Positions 44,523-54,515 are shown, counted from the stretch's first letter. The stretch: DNA of 64,000 nt from Succinivibrio dextrinosolvens (GCF_011065405.1 NZ_CP047056.1:3370747-3434746); one strand, 5' to 3'. The notes: generated by a model from the letters alone, not told the origin. Program-made: numbers and translations.

Positions 44523-44797
44523 ATTAAAAGATAAGTTTCGCATTTTTAAAGCAGAACCTACTCCTGAATCTTCATTTTCTATAATTCTAAAATCTTTCTC
44601 TATCGTTGTACCTATTGAAGAAATTGTGCATTTAGGTTTATTTGAAGTGGATGCCTATAAAACAATCAATAATACAAACGAATAAGAACTACTTTAACTA
44701 CTTCCATGTTTGTATTCTTTTTTTCTGTTTTAAATGTAAGTTGATTTTTATGTCAGGTCTAACTTATTAGTGTGTGAAATTTCTTTTGGAGACTGAA

Positions 44798-45661
44798 ATG
44801 ACTTTTCTTGTGGACTCTCACTGCCATCTTGCAAGCTTATCCTTAGAGGGAAAAGCTGCAGGTAATATTGATGAGATTATTGAGAGAGCTAGACGTTGTG
44901 GAGTAAGTCATTTTCTGTCTATTGCCTGTACTTCAAAGGAATTTGAAAAGAACCTTGAGATTGCAAAGAATTATGACAATATCTATTTTGGCTGTGGAAT
45001 TCATCCCTTAAATTTGGAGGATGAACCTGACTGGACAGATGAAAGATTAAAATCCAACCTTTTATCATCTGATAAGGTAATAGCAGTAGGGGAAACAGGT
45101 CTTGATTATCATTATGCTCCTGAGACTAAAGATCCACAGATAGCCTCTTTTGTAAGACATATTGGTATAGCTCAGGAGGTTCATAAGCCACTGGTGATTC
45201 ACGCAAGAGAAGCTAAGAATGATACTCTTTCAATCTTAAAGGCAGAAAATGCCCGTGACGTAGGTGGCGTTATTCACTGCTTTACTGATACAGTAGATAT
45301 GGCAAGAGTATGTCTTGATTTGGGGTTTTATATTTCCTTTACAGGAATTGCTACCTTTAAACCAAGTGATAATGTAAGAGAGGTTGTTAAATATGTTCCT
45401 CTTGATAGAATGATGGTGGAAACCGACTGTCCTTATCTAGCACCGGTACCTGTAAGAGGAATAGAGAATGAACCTGCTTTTGTACGCTATACTTTAAAGT
45501 ATATTGCTGACTTTAAAGGTGTATCAGAAAGAGATCTTGCAAGGATAACCTCTGAGAATTTTGAGAATCTGTATGATGTGAAACTGTCTGATGTAAAAAA
45601 GACTGGTTGTGAGGTTTCAGATTATAAGATTGAGAAAATTATGGATAGGGAATTTAAGTAA
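44798..45661 (+). CDS. TatD-family metal-dependent deoxyribonuclease
   Basis: This 287-residue protein starts at MTFLVDSHCHLASL, preceded by GGAG at seven bases; a start eight codons earlier is not supported. Metal ligands are seen in DSHCHL (6-11), AVGETGLDYHY, VIHAREAK, GVIHCFTD and VETDCPYLAPVPVRG. TatD/YcfH enzymes are TIM-barrel hydrolases with 3'-5' exonuclease activity used in DNA repair and turnover. The C-terminal 30 residues (SDVKKTGCEVSDYKIEKIM) extend beyond the usual length. It lies between the split membrane gene and the polysaccharide cluster. Which of the TatD paralogues it is cannot be told. Confidence 0.92.
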   Translation: MTFLVDSHCHLASLSLEGKAAGNIDEIIERARRCGVSHFLSIACTSKEFEKNLEIAKNYDNIYFGCGIHPLNLEDEPDWTDERLKSNLLSSDKVIAVGETGLDYHYAPETKDPQIASFVRHIGIAQEVHKPLVIHAREAKNDTLSILKAENARDVGGVIHCFTDTVDMARVCLDLGFYISFTGIATFKPSDNVREVVKYVPLDRMMVETDCPYLAPVPVRGIENEPAFVRYTLKYIADFKGVSERDLARITSENFENLYDVKLSDVKKTGCEVSDYKIEKIMDREFK

Positions 45662-45676
45662 AAGAAAAATAAAAAC

Positions 45677-45716
45677 AATAGGTCTATTATAAATTTTTTT
45701 ATATTAACCTATTTTT
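45677..45716 (+). terminator. Possible terminator after tatD-family gene
   Basis: AATAGG and CCTATT pair across a long AT-rich loop and are followed by TTTT. Confidence 0.4.
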
Positions 45717-45805
45717 ATGTCAAAAAACGTTTCGTTTGCTTGAAGCAGGATTTTGTCTAGTAATTGAAGCTAATATTGCCTTGCTCAGACTTTTAAATTT
45801 TTTTT

Positions 45806-46696
45806 ATGGTTGATAAATTGGTTAATAATTACTCTGAAATAAAACCTTTTTTGGTTCATGTTCATATCTTTTATGTTGAAATGTATTATGAACTAAAACA
45901 GAAACTGTCAAATTTAAGTAATTATAAATATGATTTGTTCTTTACTTTTGTAAAGGAATATCCTGATGTATTCAACGATATTCATATTAGCTTTCCTTCA
46001 GCACATATTGAAGTTGTAGATAATCGAGGTTTTGATGTTGGTCCCTTTATTTATACTTTAAGAAAAGTAAATCTTGACGATTACAGTTACATCATAAAAC
46101 TGCATACCAAGAGAAGTTTAGATTCTAAAAATATATTTAGTATTCAGTCAGGCGGTCGTTGGAGAAATTCTCTTTTTAACTTTCTTGATAGTGAAGCTAT
46201 ATTTAACAGTGTTGTCCAGAGACTAGAAAATAATCCCTCTATAGGAATGCATGGTGCAGCAAATTTAATTTTTAACAGATATACCGACCCTAGGAAGACT
46301 CATAAGGCTTGTGAAGAGTATTTAAAAGAAAAGAATTTTCCTTTAATCAGCTATAGATTTGTTGCAGGAACTATGTTTATGGTCAGAGCAAGTCTATTCA
46401 AAGAACTTCTTTCCCTAGAAAATTCTTTGAAAGATTTTGAATCTCCTGATTTATCTCATGAAGGCTGCCAGCTGGCTCATATATATGAGCGTTTGTTTGG
46501 TTATTTTGTTGAAAAACAGGGAAAGCAGATTATAGACTGTACTCACGGCTTATTTTATTCAAGTGTTCTATATTATTTTTATTGCATAACAAGAGTTGTA
46601 ACACCTTATATATTTTCTGTAAGAGTAACAAAGAGAAATAAGATTCTGATTAAGATATTCAAAATACCTGTTTTTTCGAAGTCAGTAAAAAGATAA
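45806..46696 (+). CDS. RgpF-like rhamnan-synthesis family protein (first copy)
   Basis: This 296-residue protein shows the RgpF pattern: FLVHVHIFYVEMYYELKQKL, DLFFTFVKEYPDV, IEVVDNRGFDVGPFIYTL, YSYIIKLHTKRS and YRFVAGTMFMVRASLFKEL. RgpF-family proteins take part in rhamnose polymer synthesis and are treated as glycosyltransferases. A basic end (RVTKRNKILIKIFKIPVFSKS) may bind the membrane; a similar IFKIPV tail closes the second copy at 48306. No convincing ribosome site precedes the ATG. First gene of the surface-polysaccharide cluster. Confidence 0.75.
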   Translation: MVDKLVNNYSEIKPFLVHVHIFYVEMYYELKQKLSNLSNYKYDLFFTFVKEYPDVFNDIHISFPSAHIEVVDNRGFDVGPFIYTLRKVNLDDYSYIIKLHTKRSLDSKNIFSIQSGGRWRNSLFNFLDSEAIFNSVVQRLENNPSIGMHGAANLIFNRYTDPRKTHKACEEYLKEKNFPLISYRFVAGTMFMVRASLFKELLSLENSLKDFESPDLSHEGCQLAHIYERLFGYFVEKQGKQIIDCTHGLFYSSVLYYFYCITRVVTPYIFSVRVTKRNKILIKIFKIPVFSKSVKR

Positions 46697-46806
46697 GATT
46701 ATTTAGGTTGAGTGTTTCTTTTTGAATATGTGTGTGTTTATGTGCAATCTGTAATAATTTAAACACAATACTGGTTATCGTTTAAAAAATAGCTTTTTTT
46801 ATTGGT

Positions 46807-47988
46807 ATGAATCCTTTATATTTAAAAAATTATTATATTGATAGAATCGTTCCTTTTTTTCTTTTTTCTTTATTTTTTGTTCTTCTTTTGGAATGGGCAT
46901 TAAAGACAACAAATTTAGGTTATACTTTTTTCGATTTTTTGTTGTTTGGAAAAATTACTAATATTATTCGTCCCTTTATTTTTTTGTTATTTTTAACTAA
47001 ACTTTTTATTGAAAAAAAATACAAATTTATTGTTTATTGCATTTTTTTCTTTGTTTTCTGTACAATATCTCATGCTCATTCGAAGTCATGGATGCTTTTC
47101 GATTTATTTTATTTGCCTTTTATTCTCTTGCATTTTTTTTCAATTGATAAAATCTATTTCTTTCTATTCTATTGGTTATTATGTTTTTTTGTAGTTATTG
47201 CTTCATTAGATTTAATGGGATGGTCTTTTTCTTCTGAAATTTTTAAAAGGAATAATATCGATTCATTCGTTATAAGAAGAAGTTTAGGCTTTAGCCATCC
47301 AAATGCAGTCGGTTATTTTTTAATGATTATTAGTATGATCTATTACCTAAAGGGAAATATAGTAAAAAAATTTGATTTTGTTATTTTTTTATCATTGTCC
47401 TTTTTTGTTTTTTGGGTTCCGAATTCATGGAGCTCTTCCATTATCCTTTTTTTATTGTCCTGTGTTTCTTTTGTCCATAGATTTTACAAATCTATCTATA
47501 TCACTTTTTCCTCTTTTAAAATTGTTTTTACTATTATTTTGTTTGCATTAATCCTTTGGGTGTCTCTTATTTGGATAATTGCATTTTTCGATTTATTCCG
47601 TGAAAATATTTCTGCTATATCTAGTACGTTATGGGCAAGATTCAGTTTGGGAGAAGCTGGAGTTAATAAGTTTGGTATCAAGTTTTTTGGGCAACTGATA
47701 AGTTTTAAGCCTGAAGACGGAGGATTTCCTATTGACAGTACTTATTTTGTTATGCCTATTGTTGATGGACTTGTTCCTTCTTTATTCTTCTTATGTTTCT
47801 TTTCTTTTGCATTAGCAAGAGGAATATTTGATTATAAATATAAATATGTTTTTGTCCTGTTGTTATGTTTGTTATATGGTGTTTCTGAAGGTATTTGTGG
47901 TAGCTTATTTGTTTTTCTTTTTCTTCCGACAATTGATTATTTGATAAAAGTAATTCAAGAGAAAATTAAAGATTCTAATGCGTATTGA
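46807..47988 (+). CDS. Wzy-like O-antigen polymerase / ligase-type membrane protein
   Basis: This 393-residue protein has 10 to 12 hydrophobic segments and very Phe/Ile/Leu-rich composition. It carries the periplasmic-loop type sequence RRSLGFSHPNAVGYFLMIIS found in O-antigen polymerases, and a C-terminal group of helices (GLVPSLFFLCFFSFALARGIF). Wzy proteins polymerise lipid-linked repeat units in the periplasm. The gene is extremely T-rich, unlike msbA and rmlACB, which suggests a separate origin. No ribosome site is obvious. Confidence 0.72.
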   Translation: MNPLYLKNYYIDRIVPFFLFSLFFVLLLEWALKTTNLGYTFFDFLLFGKITNIIRPFIFLLFLTKLFIEKKYKFIVYCIFFFVFCTISHAHSKSWMLFDLFYLPFILLHFFSIDKIYFFLFYWLLCFFVVIASLDLMGWSFSSEIFKRNNIDSFVIRRSLGFSHPNAVGYFLMIISMIYYLKGNIVKKFDFVIFLSLSFFVFWVPNSWSSSIILFLLSCVSFVHRFYKSIYITFSSFKIVFTIILFALILWVSLIWIIAFFDLFRENISAISSTLWARFSLGEAGVNKFGIKFFGQLISFKPEDGGFPIDSTYFVMPIVDGLVPSLFFLCFFSFALARGIFDYKYKYVFVLLLCLLYGVSEGICGSLFVFLFLPTIDYLIKVIQEKIKDSNAY

Positions 47989-48305
47989 ATTATATTCAGT
48001 GCAATAGTAATGGTGAATGGTAGATAATATTCTTTCATTTTATAAGAAATAATTTTGTTGAGAATGGGAGAACGGAAACATTTGCTCATGAGAAGCTAAT
48101 TTTTTTTAGAGCAAATTAAACAAGATCTAACACATTTTATGCAAAAACCTATTTCTAAGTTCTAGATTAGTTAATCCATTTTTTTATATCAATTATCTTT
48201 AATTGTAATATCTTAAGGCTAATCGTAAATCAAAGTAATTGATGGTGTTGTCGTGATTATTAACATTATTGCTACAATTTATTTTATGCACTAAGGTTTG
48301 TAGAA
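47989..48305. other. AT-rich intergenic region
   Basis: About 317 bases with no ORF of note, no clear hairpin and no recognised regulatory site, apart from an AAGG ribosome site at its end for the next gene. Confidence 0.5.
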
Positions 48306-49235
48306 ATGAAAAACTTTCTTATCATTATTCATTTGTATTATACAGAGCAATGGAAAAAATTTTGTAACTATTTGAATAATATAGATGTAAAAAAGTATAC
48401 CTATGATCTTTATGTTTCACTTCCTAAAGATAAATCTTATTTTAGTTGCGATGTATTATCTTCGTTTCCAAACGCAAATATTACCCTCACGGAAAATGTA
48501 GGTTACGATGTTTGGCCTTTTTTTAAAGTCATTAATCAAGTTAATCTCGATGAATATGAATTTGTTATAAAACTTCATTCAAAGAGAAATATGGGTGCAA
48601 TTACTGCTGTTATTAATCGGCGTTTTGTCCTAAAAGGGAATGATTGGAGAAATTTATTAGTGTCTTTTATTTCTTCTAAGTCTCATTTCGAAAAGGCTAT
48701 AGCTTCTTTTAGGAAAAGGCCGAACCTTGGAATGATTAATTCCTTTAAACTATTTGACACAAGTAACGAATTTGAAGATGTCTACCATAGGCTTTTTTGT
48801 TTTAATGAAGCAAAAAAAGAAATTGAACGAATTGGTCTCGAGCCTACCCCTTCTAGGGAAGTTACTTACATTGCTGGAACAATGTTCATTTGTAGAGCAT
48901 GTTTGTTTAAAGTTTTAAAAAAAATGAATTATTGTGCTACGGATTTTATAAAGGCTAATCGTAATAATGAGAACGACCTTGCTCATATAATGGAGAGAGT
49001 TTTTGGATGGCTAGTTACTTCACAAAACTATTATATTGATGATCCTTATTCCTTTAAAAAATTTTCTTTACGTGATTATTATCGTTATGAAATGTTTTAT
49101 TATAACGATAAATCTGTCTTAGGTAGATTCTTTAGGTATTGCAGAAAAATACGTCGTTTTATTTTTAGGATTGATGTGTTTGACGAGAAAAAAATAATTA
49201 AAATTTTTAAAATACCTGTTTATAAACAGAAGTAA
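48306..49235 (+). CDS. RgpF-like rhamnan-synthesis family protein (second copy)
   Basis: This 309-residue protein repeats the pattern of the 45806 gene: IIIHLYYTEQWKKFCNYL, TYDLYVSLPKD, ITLTENVGYDVWPFFKVI, YEFVIKLHSKRN and VTYIAGTMFICRACLFKVL, with the closing IIKIFKIPVYKQK. The two share the motif order but are clearly diverged, so they likely add different residues or act at different linkages. AAGG precedes the ATG by nine bases. It follows the Wzy-like gene in the polysaccharide cluster. Confidence 0.75.
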   Translation: MKNFLIIIHLYYTEQWKKFCNYLNNIDVKKYTYDLYVSLPKDKSYFSCDVLSSFPNANITLTENVGYDVWPFFKVINQVNLDEYEFVIKLHSKRNMGAITAVINRRFVLKGNDWRNLLVSFISSKSHFEKAIASFRKRPNLGMINSFKLFDTSNEFEDVYHRLFCFNEAKKEIERIGLEPTPSREVTYIAGTMFICRACLFKVLKKMNYCATDFIKANRNNENDLAHIMERVFGWLVTSQNYYIDDPYSFKKFSLRDYYRYEMFYYNDKSVLGRFFRYCRKIRRFIFRIDVFDEKKIIKIFKIPVYKQK

Positions 49236-49316
49236 GCTTTAACACATTATATTTTGTGCTACATTTTTTTTCTCCATTAACTCGTTTTTTACAATTTATA
49301 CAACTGGTTGAATAGA

Positions 49317-50228
49317 ATGTTATTTAATTTTTTTAAAGTAAAAAAAGATTATATAAAAAATAGAATAATAGTGTCGTTTTTGGGAATTAAGTTTCACTTT
49401 AAATTCAGAACCGAAATGAAAGTAGGCGTAGCGTACAATCTATTTGATGGAGAAGAACTTCTTGAGTCGTCGATTAAGTCAATTAGAGATTGCGTGGATT
49501 ATATTTGCGTAGTTTACCAAAAGGTATCTTATTATGGAGATAAGGCTTCAGCAGATCTTGAAGTGGTTTTGAATTCCCTTGTAGAAAACGGTCTGATAGA
49601 TGAGATTTTTTTGTATGAAAGGGATTTTAATTCTCAGCAATCAAAAAAATTATTTGAGATTGAGAAAAGAAATATTGGTTTAGAGCTTTGTCGTAAAGCT
49701 GGAATGACTTATTTTTTGAGTGCGGATGTTGATGAATACTATGATTCTAAACAATTTAAAAAAGCTTTGGAATATATATACTTAAATGATATTGATGCAT
49801 CTGCTTGTTCTCTTTTTTACTACATAAAAACTCCAGAATATCGTCTTGTGGCCGATCAAGATGAAGAAAATTATTATGTTCCATTTGTTTGTAAGATCTT
49901 TAATGAAAGTATTCATGGAAATGATTTCTTTTCTACTTACTGTGACAGTTGCAGAATAATCACTCCTTACAAAAAGTTTTATCTTTTCCCTATTCAAACT
50001 GTTGTAATGCATCACATGTCTACAATTAGAAATAATCTAGAAAAAAAATATTTAAACTCTTCTTCCAATGATGGTGGAATTGAATGTAAAAAAAAGATGA
50101 CGAAAGACCAAGAAGATATTATAAGTTGGAGGCCTGAAGAAAATCGTATAGGTAATACTGAATTCTTTTTTTTCAATAATAAGATTGTAAAAAAAGTGAA
50201 GAACATTTTTAATGTGCCAACTTTTTAG
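49317..50228 (+). CDS. Glycosyltransferase (GT2/GT92-like)
   Basis: The 303-residue product starts at MLFNFFKVKKDY (a TTG three codons earlier is less likely). After a basic N-terminus (IVSFLGIKFHFKFRTEM) comes KVGVAYNLFDGEELLESSIKSIRDCVDYICVVYQ, the nucleotide-sugar binding start of a GT-A fold, and YFLSADVDEYYD, a DxDE/DxD-type metal site near residue 140. A histidine-bearing segment, QTVVMHHMSTIRNN, follows. It probably adds a sugar to the growing glycan. The acceptor is unknown. Confidence 0.72.
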   Translation: MLFNFFKVKKDYIKNRIIVSFLGIKFHFKFRTEMKVGVAYNLFDGEELLESSIKSIRDCVDYICVVYQKVSYYGDKASADLEVVLNSLVENGLIDEIFLYERDFNSQQSKKLFEIEKRNIGLELCRKAGMTYFLSADVDEYYDSKQFKKALEYIYLNDIDASACSLFYYIKTPEYRLVADQDEENYYVPFVCKIFNESIHGNDFFSTYCDSCRIITPYKKFYLFPIQTVVMHHMSTIRNNLEKKYLNSSSNDGGIECKKKMTKDQEDIISWRPEENRIGNTEFFFFNNKIVKKVKNIFNVPTF

Positions 50229-50315
50229 TTCATGCCTGTTTTCGTGATTTTTCTTCGAATAATGGTTTATTAGAATATCATTGTTTTTCTATAACTTTTG
50301 ACTTGGATTTATAAA

Positions 50316-51299
50316 ATGAAGTGTTATATGTGTGTTTCTGTTTCTGAAGATGATGTTACGTCCTCTTTATATTCCGAGCTTTTGGAAGTTTCGTTAAATT
50401 CTGCAAGAAAAAATACATCTTTGGACATTATTATTCTTTATGATGGTCCTGATAAGCATATTTATATGGATGTCATGAATAAATACAATGTTAAAATTAT
50501 CAGATGGAAATTTTCTCACTTTGAAGCTCTAAAAAAAACATTTACTGCTGAATACTTAAAAAAAACATTCAATAAAAATGCCATTGATTACAATAAAATC
50601 GCTGGAACATTCATGAGATTCGATATTCCTTTTATTGAAATGGACGATGAATATGTTTTATATTCAGACATTGATGTCATTTTTAATAAAGAAATAAGAC
50701 TAGATTCTTTTAATAAAACAAAAGTAATTGCAGCTGGACCGGAAACAGATAAAGACTTTGCTGACGGAAACATATTTAATGCAGGTATTTTGTTTTTTAA
50801 TGTAAAAGAAATGAGGAAACATGTAAACACTATTTTTAATAAATTAGAAAATGGAATTATCCCAAAAGTTAGTCTTTTTGATCAGGGCTATATTAATGAA
50901 GTTTGTAAATCAGATATAGAACTTCTTCCTTTGGAATTTAATTGGAAACCTTATTGGGGACACAATGATGATGCGTATATTATCCATTTTCATGGGATTA
51001 AACCAGGTGGGGATAATAGTGCTTCAGGGTTTAACATGAGTGATGCTTTTTTTTATCATGTTTTTAGAGATAAGAATTTGGCCGCTATATCTGGATATTT
51101 AAAGTATTTTAAAGACTATTTTAATTATTTAGGAAAAAATAATGATAAGTGGATAAGACAGCACACAAGAAAAATTCTTAAATTGCTTTTTCCTGAAAAC
51201 AAGTTATTACGTCGAATTATCTCATCTAAAATGAAATGTTATCTTGTTTATAATAATTTTTCTAATTTTCTCTTTAAGTTATTTTTTTTCGGTAGATAG
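50316..51299 (+). CDS. Glycosyltransferase family 8 protein
   Basis: The 327-residue protein starts at MKCYMCVSVSEDDVTSSLY; a TTG six codons earlier is possible. The GT8 signs are RFDIPFIEMDDEYVLYSDIDVIFNKEI (DxD near residues 117-119), NIFNAGILFFNVKEMRKH, FDQGYINEVCKSDIELLPLEFNW and the closing metal-binding histidine in YIIHFHGIKPG. Family 8 enzymes such as LgtC and RfaI/J are retaining galactosyl- or glucosyltransferases of lipopolysaccharide. A basic, aromatic C-terminus would associate with the membrane. Confidence 0.85.
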   Translation: MKCYMCVSVSEDDVTSSLYSELLEVSLNSARKNTSLDIIILYDGPDKHIYMDVMNKYNVKIIRWKFSHFEALKKTFTAEYLKKTFNKNAIDYNKIAGTFMRFDIPFIEMDDEYVLYSDIDVIFNKEIRLDSFNKTKVIAAGPETDKDFADGNIFNAGILFFNVKEMRKHVNTIFNKLENGIIPKVSLFDQGYINEVCKSDIELLPLEFNWKPYWGHNDDAYIIHFHGIKPGGDNSASGFNMSDAFFYHVFRDKNLAAISGYLKYFKDYFNYLGKNNDKWIRQHTRKILKLLFPENKLLRRIISSKMKCYLVYNNFSNFLFKLFFFGR

Positions 51300-51788
51300 T
51301 TTTTTTATTGCGTTATATTACTTATTTTTTCTACAAAAAAGTTACGATAAACTAAAAGATATAAAGAAATAGAGCAACAGGGACTTTTGGGTTATTTAAG
51401 TTAACTCTTATAGCTTCAGTATATTAACTGATAAAGATTATAAAATATACTTTTTTTACTACATTGCATGGTGAATTAAAGATTAAATCGAAATACTTTA
51501 TTTTGTATTTTAAGTAATCTTTATTTTTTGATTGTAATAGACACTTGGCTGTATACAGATCTCTTTTTGTGAATTATATCTACATTTAACTGGGTATAAG
51601 TGGCTTATCTTAATATCACTGTCTCAATATGATGTTGTAATCTGTTTCTTTGAGTTTAATATGAAGTTTTAGTGAGGCAATCAATAAAATAGCTGTTTAA
51701 CACATGTAATCCTAACGATTGTTTCAATATAAATAATTATTATGCTTCGTATACTAATAATTTAAAGATTGCTACAAGATATTTTTTT
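51300..51788. other. Intergenic region before the msbA-like gene
   Basis: These 489 AT-rich bases show no ORF, hairpin or clear promoter. The break in base composition on its two sides (very AT-rich upstream, more balanced downstream) suggests that two gene blocks of different origin meet here. Confidence 0.5.
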
Positions 51789-53612
51789 ATGAGTAAAAAA
51801 GAATCACAACGACTTGATATTGTTTCTTCAAAACCTAATTATTCTTCAATAGAAGGCTTTAAAAGATTCTGGCCATTCCTAAAACCAGTTTTCTTCTGGC
51901 TGGTATTAGGTGTTCTTCTGACTATCCCTGTGGGAGGTCTTGATGCTGCTGTTGCATCCTTCCTAAAACCATTTATGGACAATGTAATGGTTGAAAAGGA
52001 CACTGAATTTGCAAAGCAGGTTCCTTACATCATCGTCGGTTTTACCATTGTCCAGGGTATCTGTATTTATGCCTCAAATCTGGTTAATACCTATGTGGGT
52101 ACCAGAATCTCTACCAATTTAAAGAAGACTCTGTATAAGAAACTTCTTAATGCTGATATTTCCTTTTTTGACAAGAATACCTCCGGTATTGTGATGACCC
52201 GTTTTGCAGGTGATGCTGATACTGCTACCAATGGTTTAGTATCCAATGCCAAGCTTTTCCTATCCAAGTTCTGGTCCTCAGTCGGTCTAGTCTGTGTTCT
52301 ACTTTACAATTCCTGGCAGCTTTCCTTTATTGCTGTTGGTGTACTGATATTCCTATTTATTCCAATCAGTATTGTCAGAAAAAAGGTATCAAAGAGCATT
52401 GCCAGGTCTGTTAAATCCGGAACCCAGCTATCTACCCGTTATGTAGAAACCTATTCAGGTATTAAGATCATCAAGTCCTTTAATCTGCAGAAGACTCTTT
52501 TTGATAAATTCAATGTCAATGTGGAAGAGCTTTTCAAGATCACCATGAAGATGACCCGTGATACCAACTGGCTAGGTCCTATCATGCACATCGTGACCGC
52601 AGTAGGTGTTGCCGGTGTGCTTTATTACGGTCTGCATCTGATTACCACCGGTGTAATCACCTCTGGTACCTTTGTGGCCTTTATTGCTGCACTTATTATG
52701 CTTTATACTCCAATCAAGAGTATCGGTAACAACTATGTCGGTCTTCAAACTTCAATGCTAGCTTTAGAACGTATCTATGCTGTACTTGATATCTACAGTG
52801 TTGAAGAGCAGGAAAAGGATAATCAGAAGAGCTTAAAGGGAGTCAACAAATCCATCCGCTTTGAGCATGTGAACTTCTCATACGATGGACACAGAAAGAT
52901 TCTAAAGGATATCTCCTTTGAAGTTCCTGTAGGCTCTAAGGTTGCACTTGTCGGTAACTCCGGTGGCGGTAAATCAACCATAACATCACTTATTCCAAGA
53001 CTTTATGAACTGGATTCTGGAAAAGTCCTGATTGATGATACCGATATCAATGAATACTCAATCTCCTCCTTAAGAGAGAATATTTCCATGGTCTTTCAGG
53101 ATAACTTCCTCTTTGACGGAACTGTCCGTGAGAACCTGATGTACGGTAATGAAAACGCTTCTCAGGAGCAGATTGATTTTGCTGTTAAATCAGCCTTTTT
53201 AGATGAGTTTATCAGCAAGCTGCCTCATGGTCTTGATACCTTAATCGGTGAAAGAGGTCTGCTGTTATCCGGTGGTCAGAAACAGCGTCTGGCAATTGCC
53301 CGTGCAATTTTAAAGAATGCTCCTGTAGTAATTCTGGATGAGGCAACCTCCGCTCTTGATAACAAGTCAGAGAAAGTGGTACAGAGAGCTCTGGACAAAC
53401 TTATGGAAGGCAGAACCACCATTGTTATTGCCCACAGACTTTCAACCATCATGGATGCTGATAAGATCCTGGTTATCAATGACGGCAGACTGGTTGAAGA
53501 GGGAACTCATGCAGAACTACTAGAAAAGCAGGGCGCTTACTCCGTTCTGTACAATTCTCAGTTTGTAAACAAGTTTTCAGAAAAATATAATAATACAGAA
53601 TCATCAAAATAA
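51789..53612 (+). CDS. ABC exporter, MsbA/PglK-like
   Basis: This 607-residue half-transporter has six membrane helices in residues about 30-310, and an ATPase domain with Walker A GNSGGGKST near 389, signature LLSGGQKQRLAIARA near 493 and Walker B VVILDEATSALD near 513. N-terminal sequences such as LDAAVASFLKPFMDNVM and FFDKNTSGIVMTRFAGDAD are MsbA-like. MsbA flips lipid A-core; PglK-type relatives flip lipid-linked oligosaccharides. It sits among glycan genes, is not next to lpxK, and no Wzx flippase is seen, so a glycan-flipping role is a fair alternative. It is followed after nine bases by rmlA. Confidence 0.88.
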   Translation: MSKKESQRLDIVSSKPNYSSIEGFKRFWPFLKPVFFWLVLGVLLTIPVGGLDAAVASFLKPFMDNVMVEKDTEFAKQVPYIIVGFTIVQGICIYASNLVNTYVGTRISTNLKKTLYKKLLNADISFFDKNTSGIVMTRFAGDADTATNGLVSNAKLFLSKFWSSVGLVCVLLYNSWQLSFIAVGVLIFLFIPISIVRKKVSKSIARSVKSGTQLSTRYVETYSGIKIIKSFNLQKTLFDKFNVNVEELFKITMKMTRDTNWLGPIMHIVTAVGVAGVLYYGLHLITTGVITSGTFVAFIAALIMLYTPIKSIGNNYVGLQTSMLALERIYAVLDIYSVEEQEKDNQKSLKGVNKSIRFEHVNFSYDGHRKILKDISFEVPVGSKVALVGNSGGGKSTITSLIPRLYELDSGKVLIDDTDINEYSISSLRENISMVFQDNFLFDGTVRENLMYGNENASQEQIDFAVKSAFLDEFISKLPHGLDTLIGERGLLLSGGQKQRLAIARAILKNAPVVILDEATSALDNKSEKVVQRALDKLMEGRTTIVIAHRLSTIMDADKILVINDGRLVEEGTHAELLEKQGAYSVLYNSQFVNKFSEKYNNTESSK

Positions 53613-53621
53613 GGATTGTTT

Positions 53622-54515
53622 ATGAAAGGAATATTACTTGCAGGCGGAAGCGGAACCAGACTATACCCACTTACAAAGACTATGTCAAAGCAGCTTCTGC
53701 CGGTGTATGACAAGCCTATGATCTACTATCCGCTGTCAACCCTGATGCTCTTTGGCATCAAGGATATTCTCATCATATCCACTCCAAGAGATATTCCTAA
53801 CATTCAGAATCTGTTAGGTGATGGTCACAAGCTGGGATTAAATCTTCAGTACAAGATTCAGGAAGAGCCAAACGGAATTGCTCAGGCCTTTATCCTAGGT
53901 GAGGAGTTCTTGGATGATTCAAAAGAGGATGTATGCCTTATCTTAGGAGACAACATCTTCTACATGGGAACTCAGTTTGGAGAATTCTCAGAACAGGTTA
54001 AGGCAAATCAGGGAAAGAATGCTACAATATTCGCTTTCCACGTTAATGATCCTGAGCGTTTTGGTGTGGTTGAGTTTGATGAGCACTACAAGGCTGTATC
54101 CATTGAGGAGAAGCCTTTGAAACCTAAATCAAACTATGCCTCAGTCGGTTTATATTTCTATCCTGGTGATGTGGTAGCTAAAGCCAAGACCTTAAAGCCA
54201 TCTGCCCGTGGGGAGTATGAGATCACCGATCTTAACAATCTGTACTTAAAGGAAAACCGTTTAAGCGTGGTTCCTATGAGACGAGGCAATGCCTGGCTTG
54301 ATGCTGGAACTCCGGATTCACTTATGGATTCAGGCAACTTCGTGCAGATTATTGAGCAGAGACAGGGACTTAAGATAGCCTGTCTTGAGGAGATTGCCTA
54401 CAACATGGGCTATATTGATGATGATGGAATGCAGTCTCTGATTGATGAACTTAAGAAAGGAACCTATAAAGATTATTTAATAAAGGTATTAGAGGAAAAG
54501 CATGAACTTTATTAA
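53622..54515 (+). CDS. rmlA: Glucose-1-phosphate thymidylyltransferase RmlA
   Basis: This 297-residue enzyme starts at MKGILLAGGSGTRLYPLT with AAGGAT upstream; an in-frame TTG two codons earlier is less likely. The nucleotide-binding GGSGTRL, the SKQLLPVYDKPMIYYPLS block, EEPNGIAQAFILG, LILGDNIFY and GNAWLDAGTPDSL are those of RmlA. It makes dTDP-glucose from dTTP and glucose-1-phosphate, the first step to dTDP-L-rhamnose. The next gene starts within its last 14 bases. Confidence 0.96.
   Translation: MKGILLAGGSGTRLYPLTKTMSKQLLPVYDKPMIYYPLSTLMLFGIKDILIISTPRDIPNIQNLLGDGHKLGLNLQYKIQEEPNGIAQAFILGEEFLDDSKEDVCLILGDNIFYMGTQFGEFSEQVKANQGKNATIFAFHVNDPERFGVVEFDEHYKAVSIEEKPLKPKSNYASVGLYFYPGDVVAKAKTLKPSARGEYEITDLNNLYLKENRLSVVPMRRGNAWLDAGTPDSLMDSGNFVQIIEQRQGLKIACLEEIAYNMGYIDDDGMQSLIDELKKGTYKDYLIKVLEEKHELY

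Larger units (their letters stand above)
42009..44685 (+). pseudogene. Membrane protein gene split by an IS1634-like element
   Basis: The 5' part (42009-42687) encodes a protein with two or three membrane helices (VVYIVFIILTTGFFY, GLIITALLYYFFPFLF, IFILIWSCFSIVSAAFFG) and a soluble domain (VTLKNRKIYIGLILDF, YLSLCPMFSGYRDEHDLSLQITNNYSDF). That domain loosely recalls the DUF6338 family, but I am not sure. At 42688 an IS begins; its first bases supply a premature TAG. After the IS and one copy of the target duplication are removed, the frame continues at 44528 as KDKFRIFKAEPTPESSFSII and ends at 44685, giving an original protein of 278 residues. The present gene makes a product about 53 residues short. 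Confidence 0.78.
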
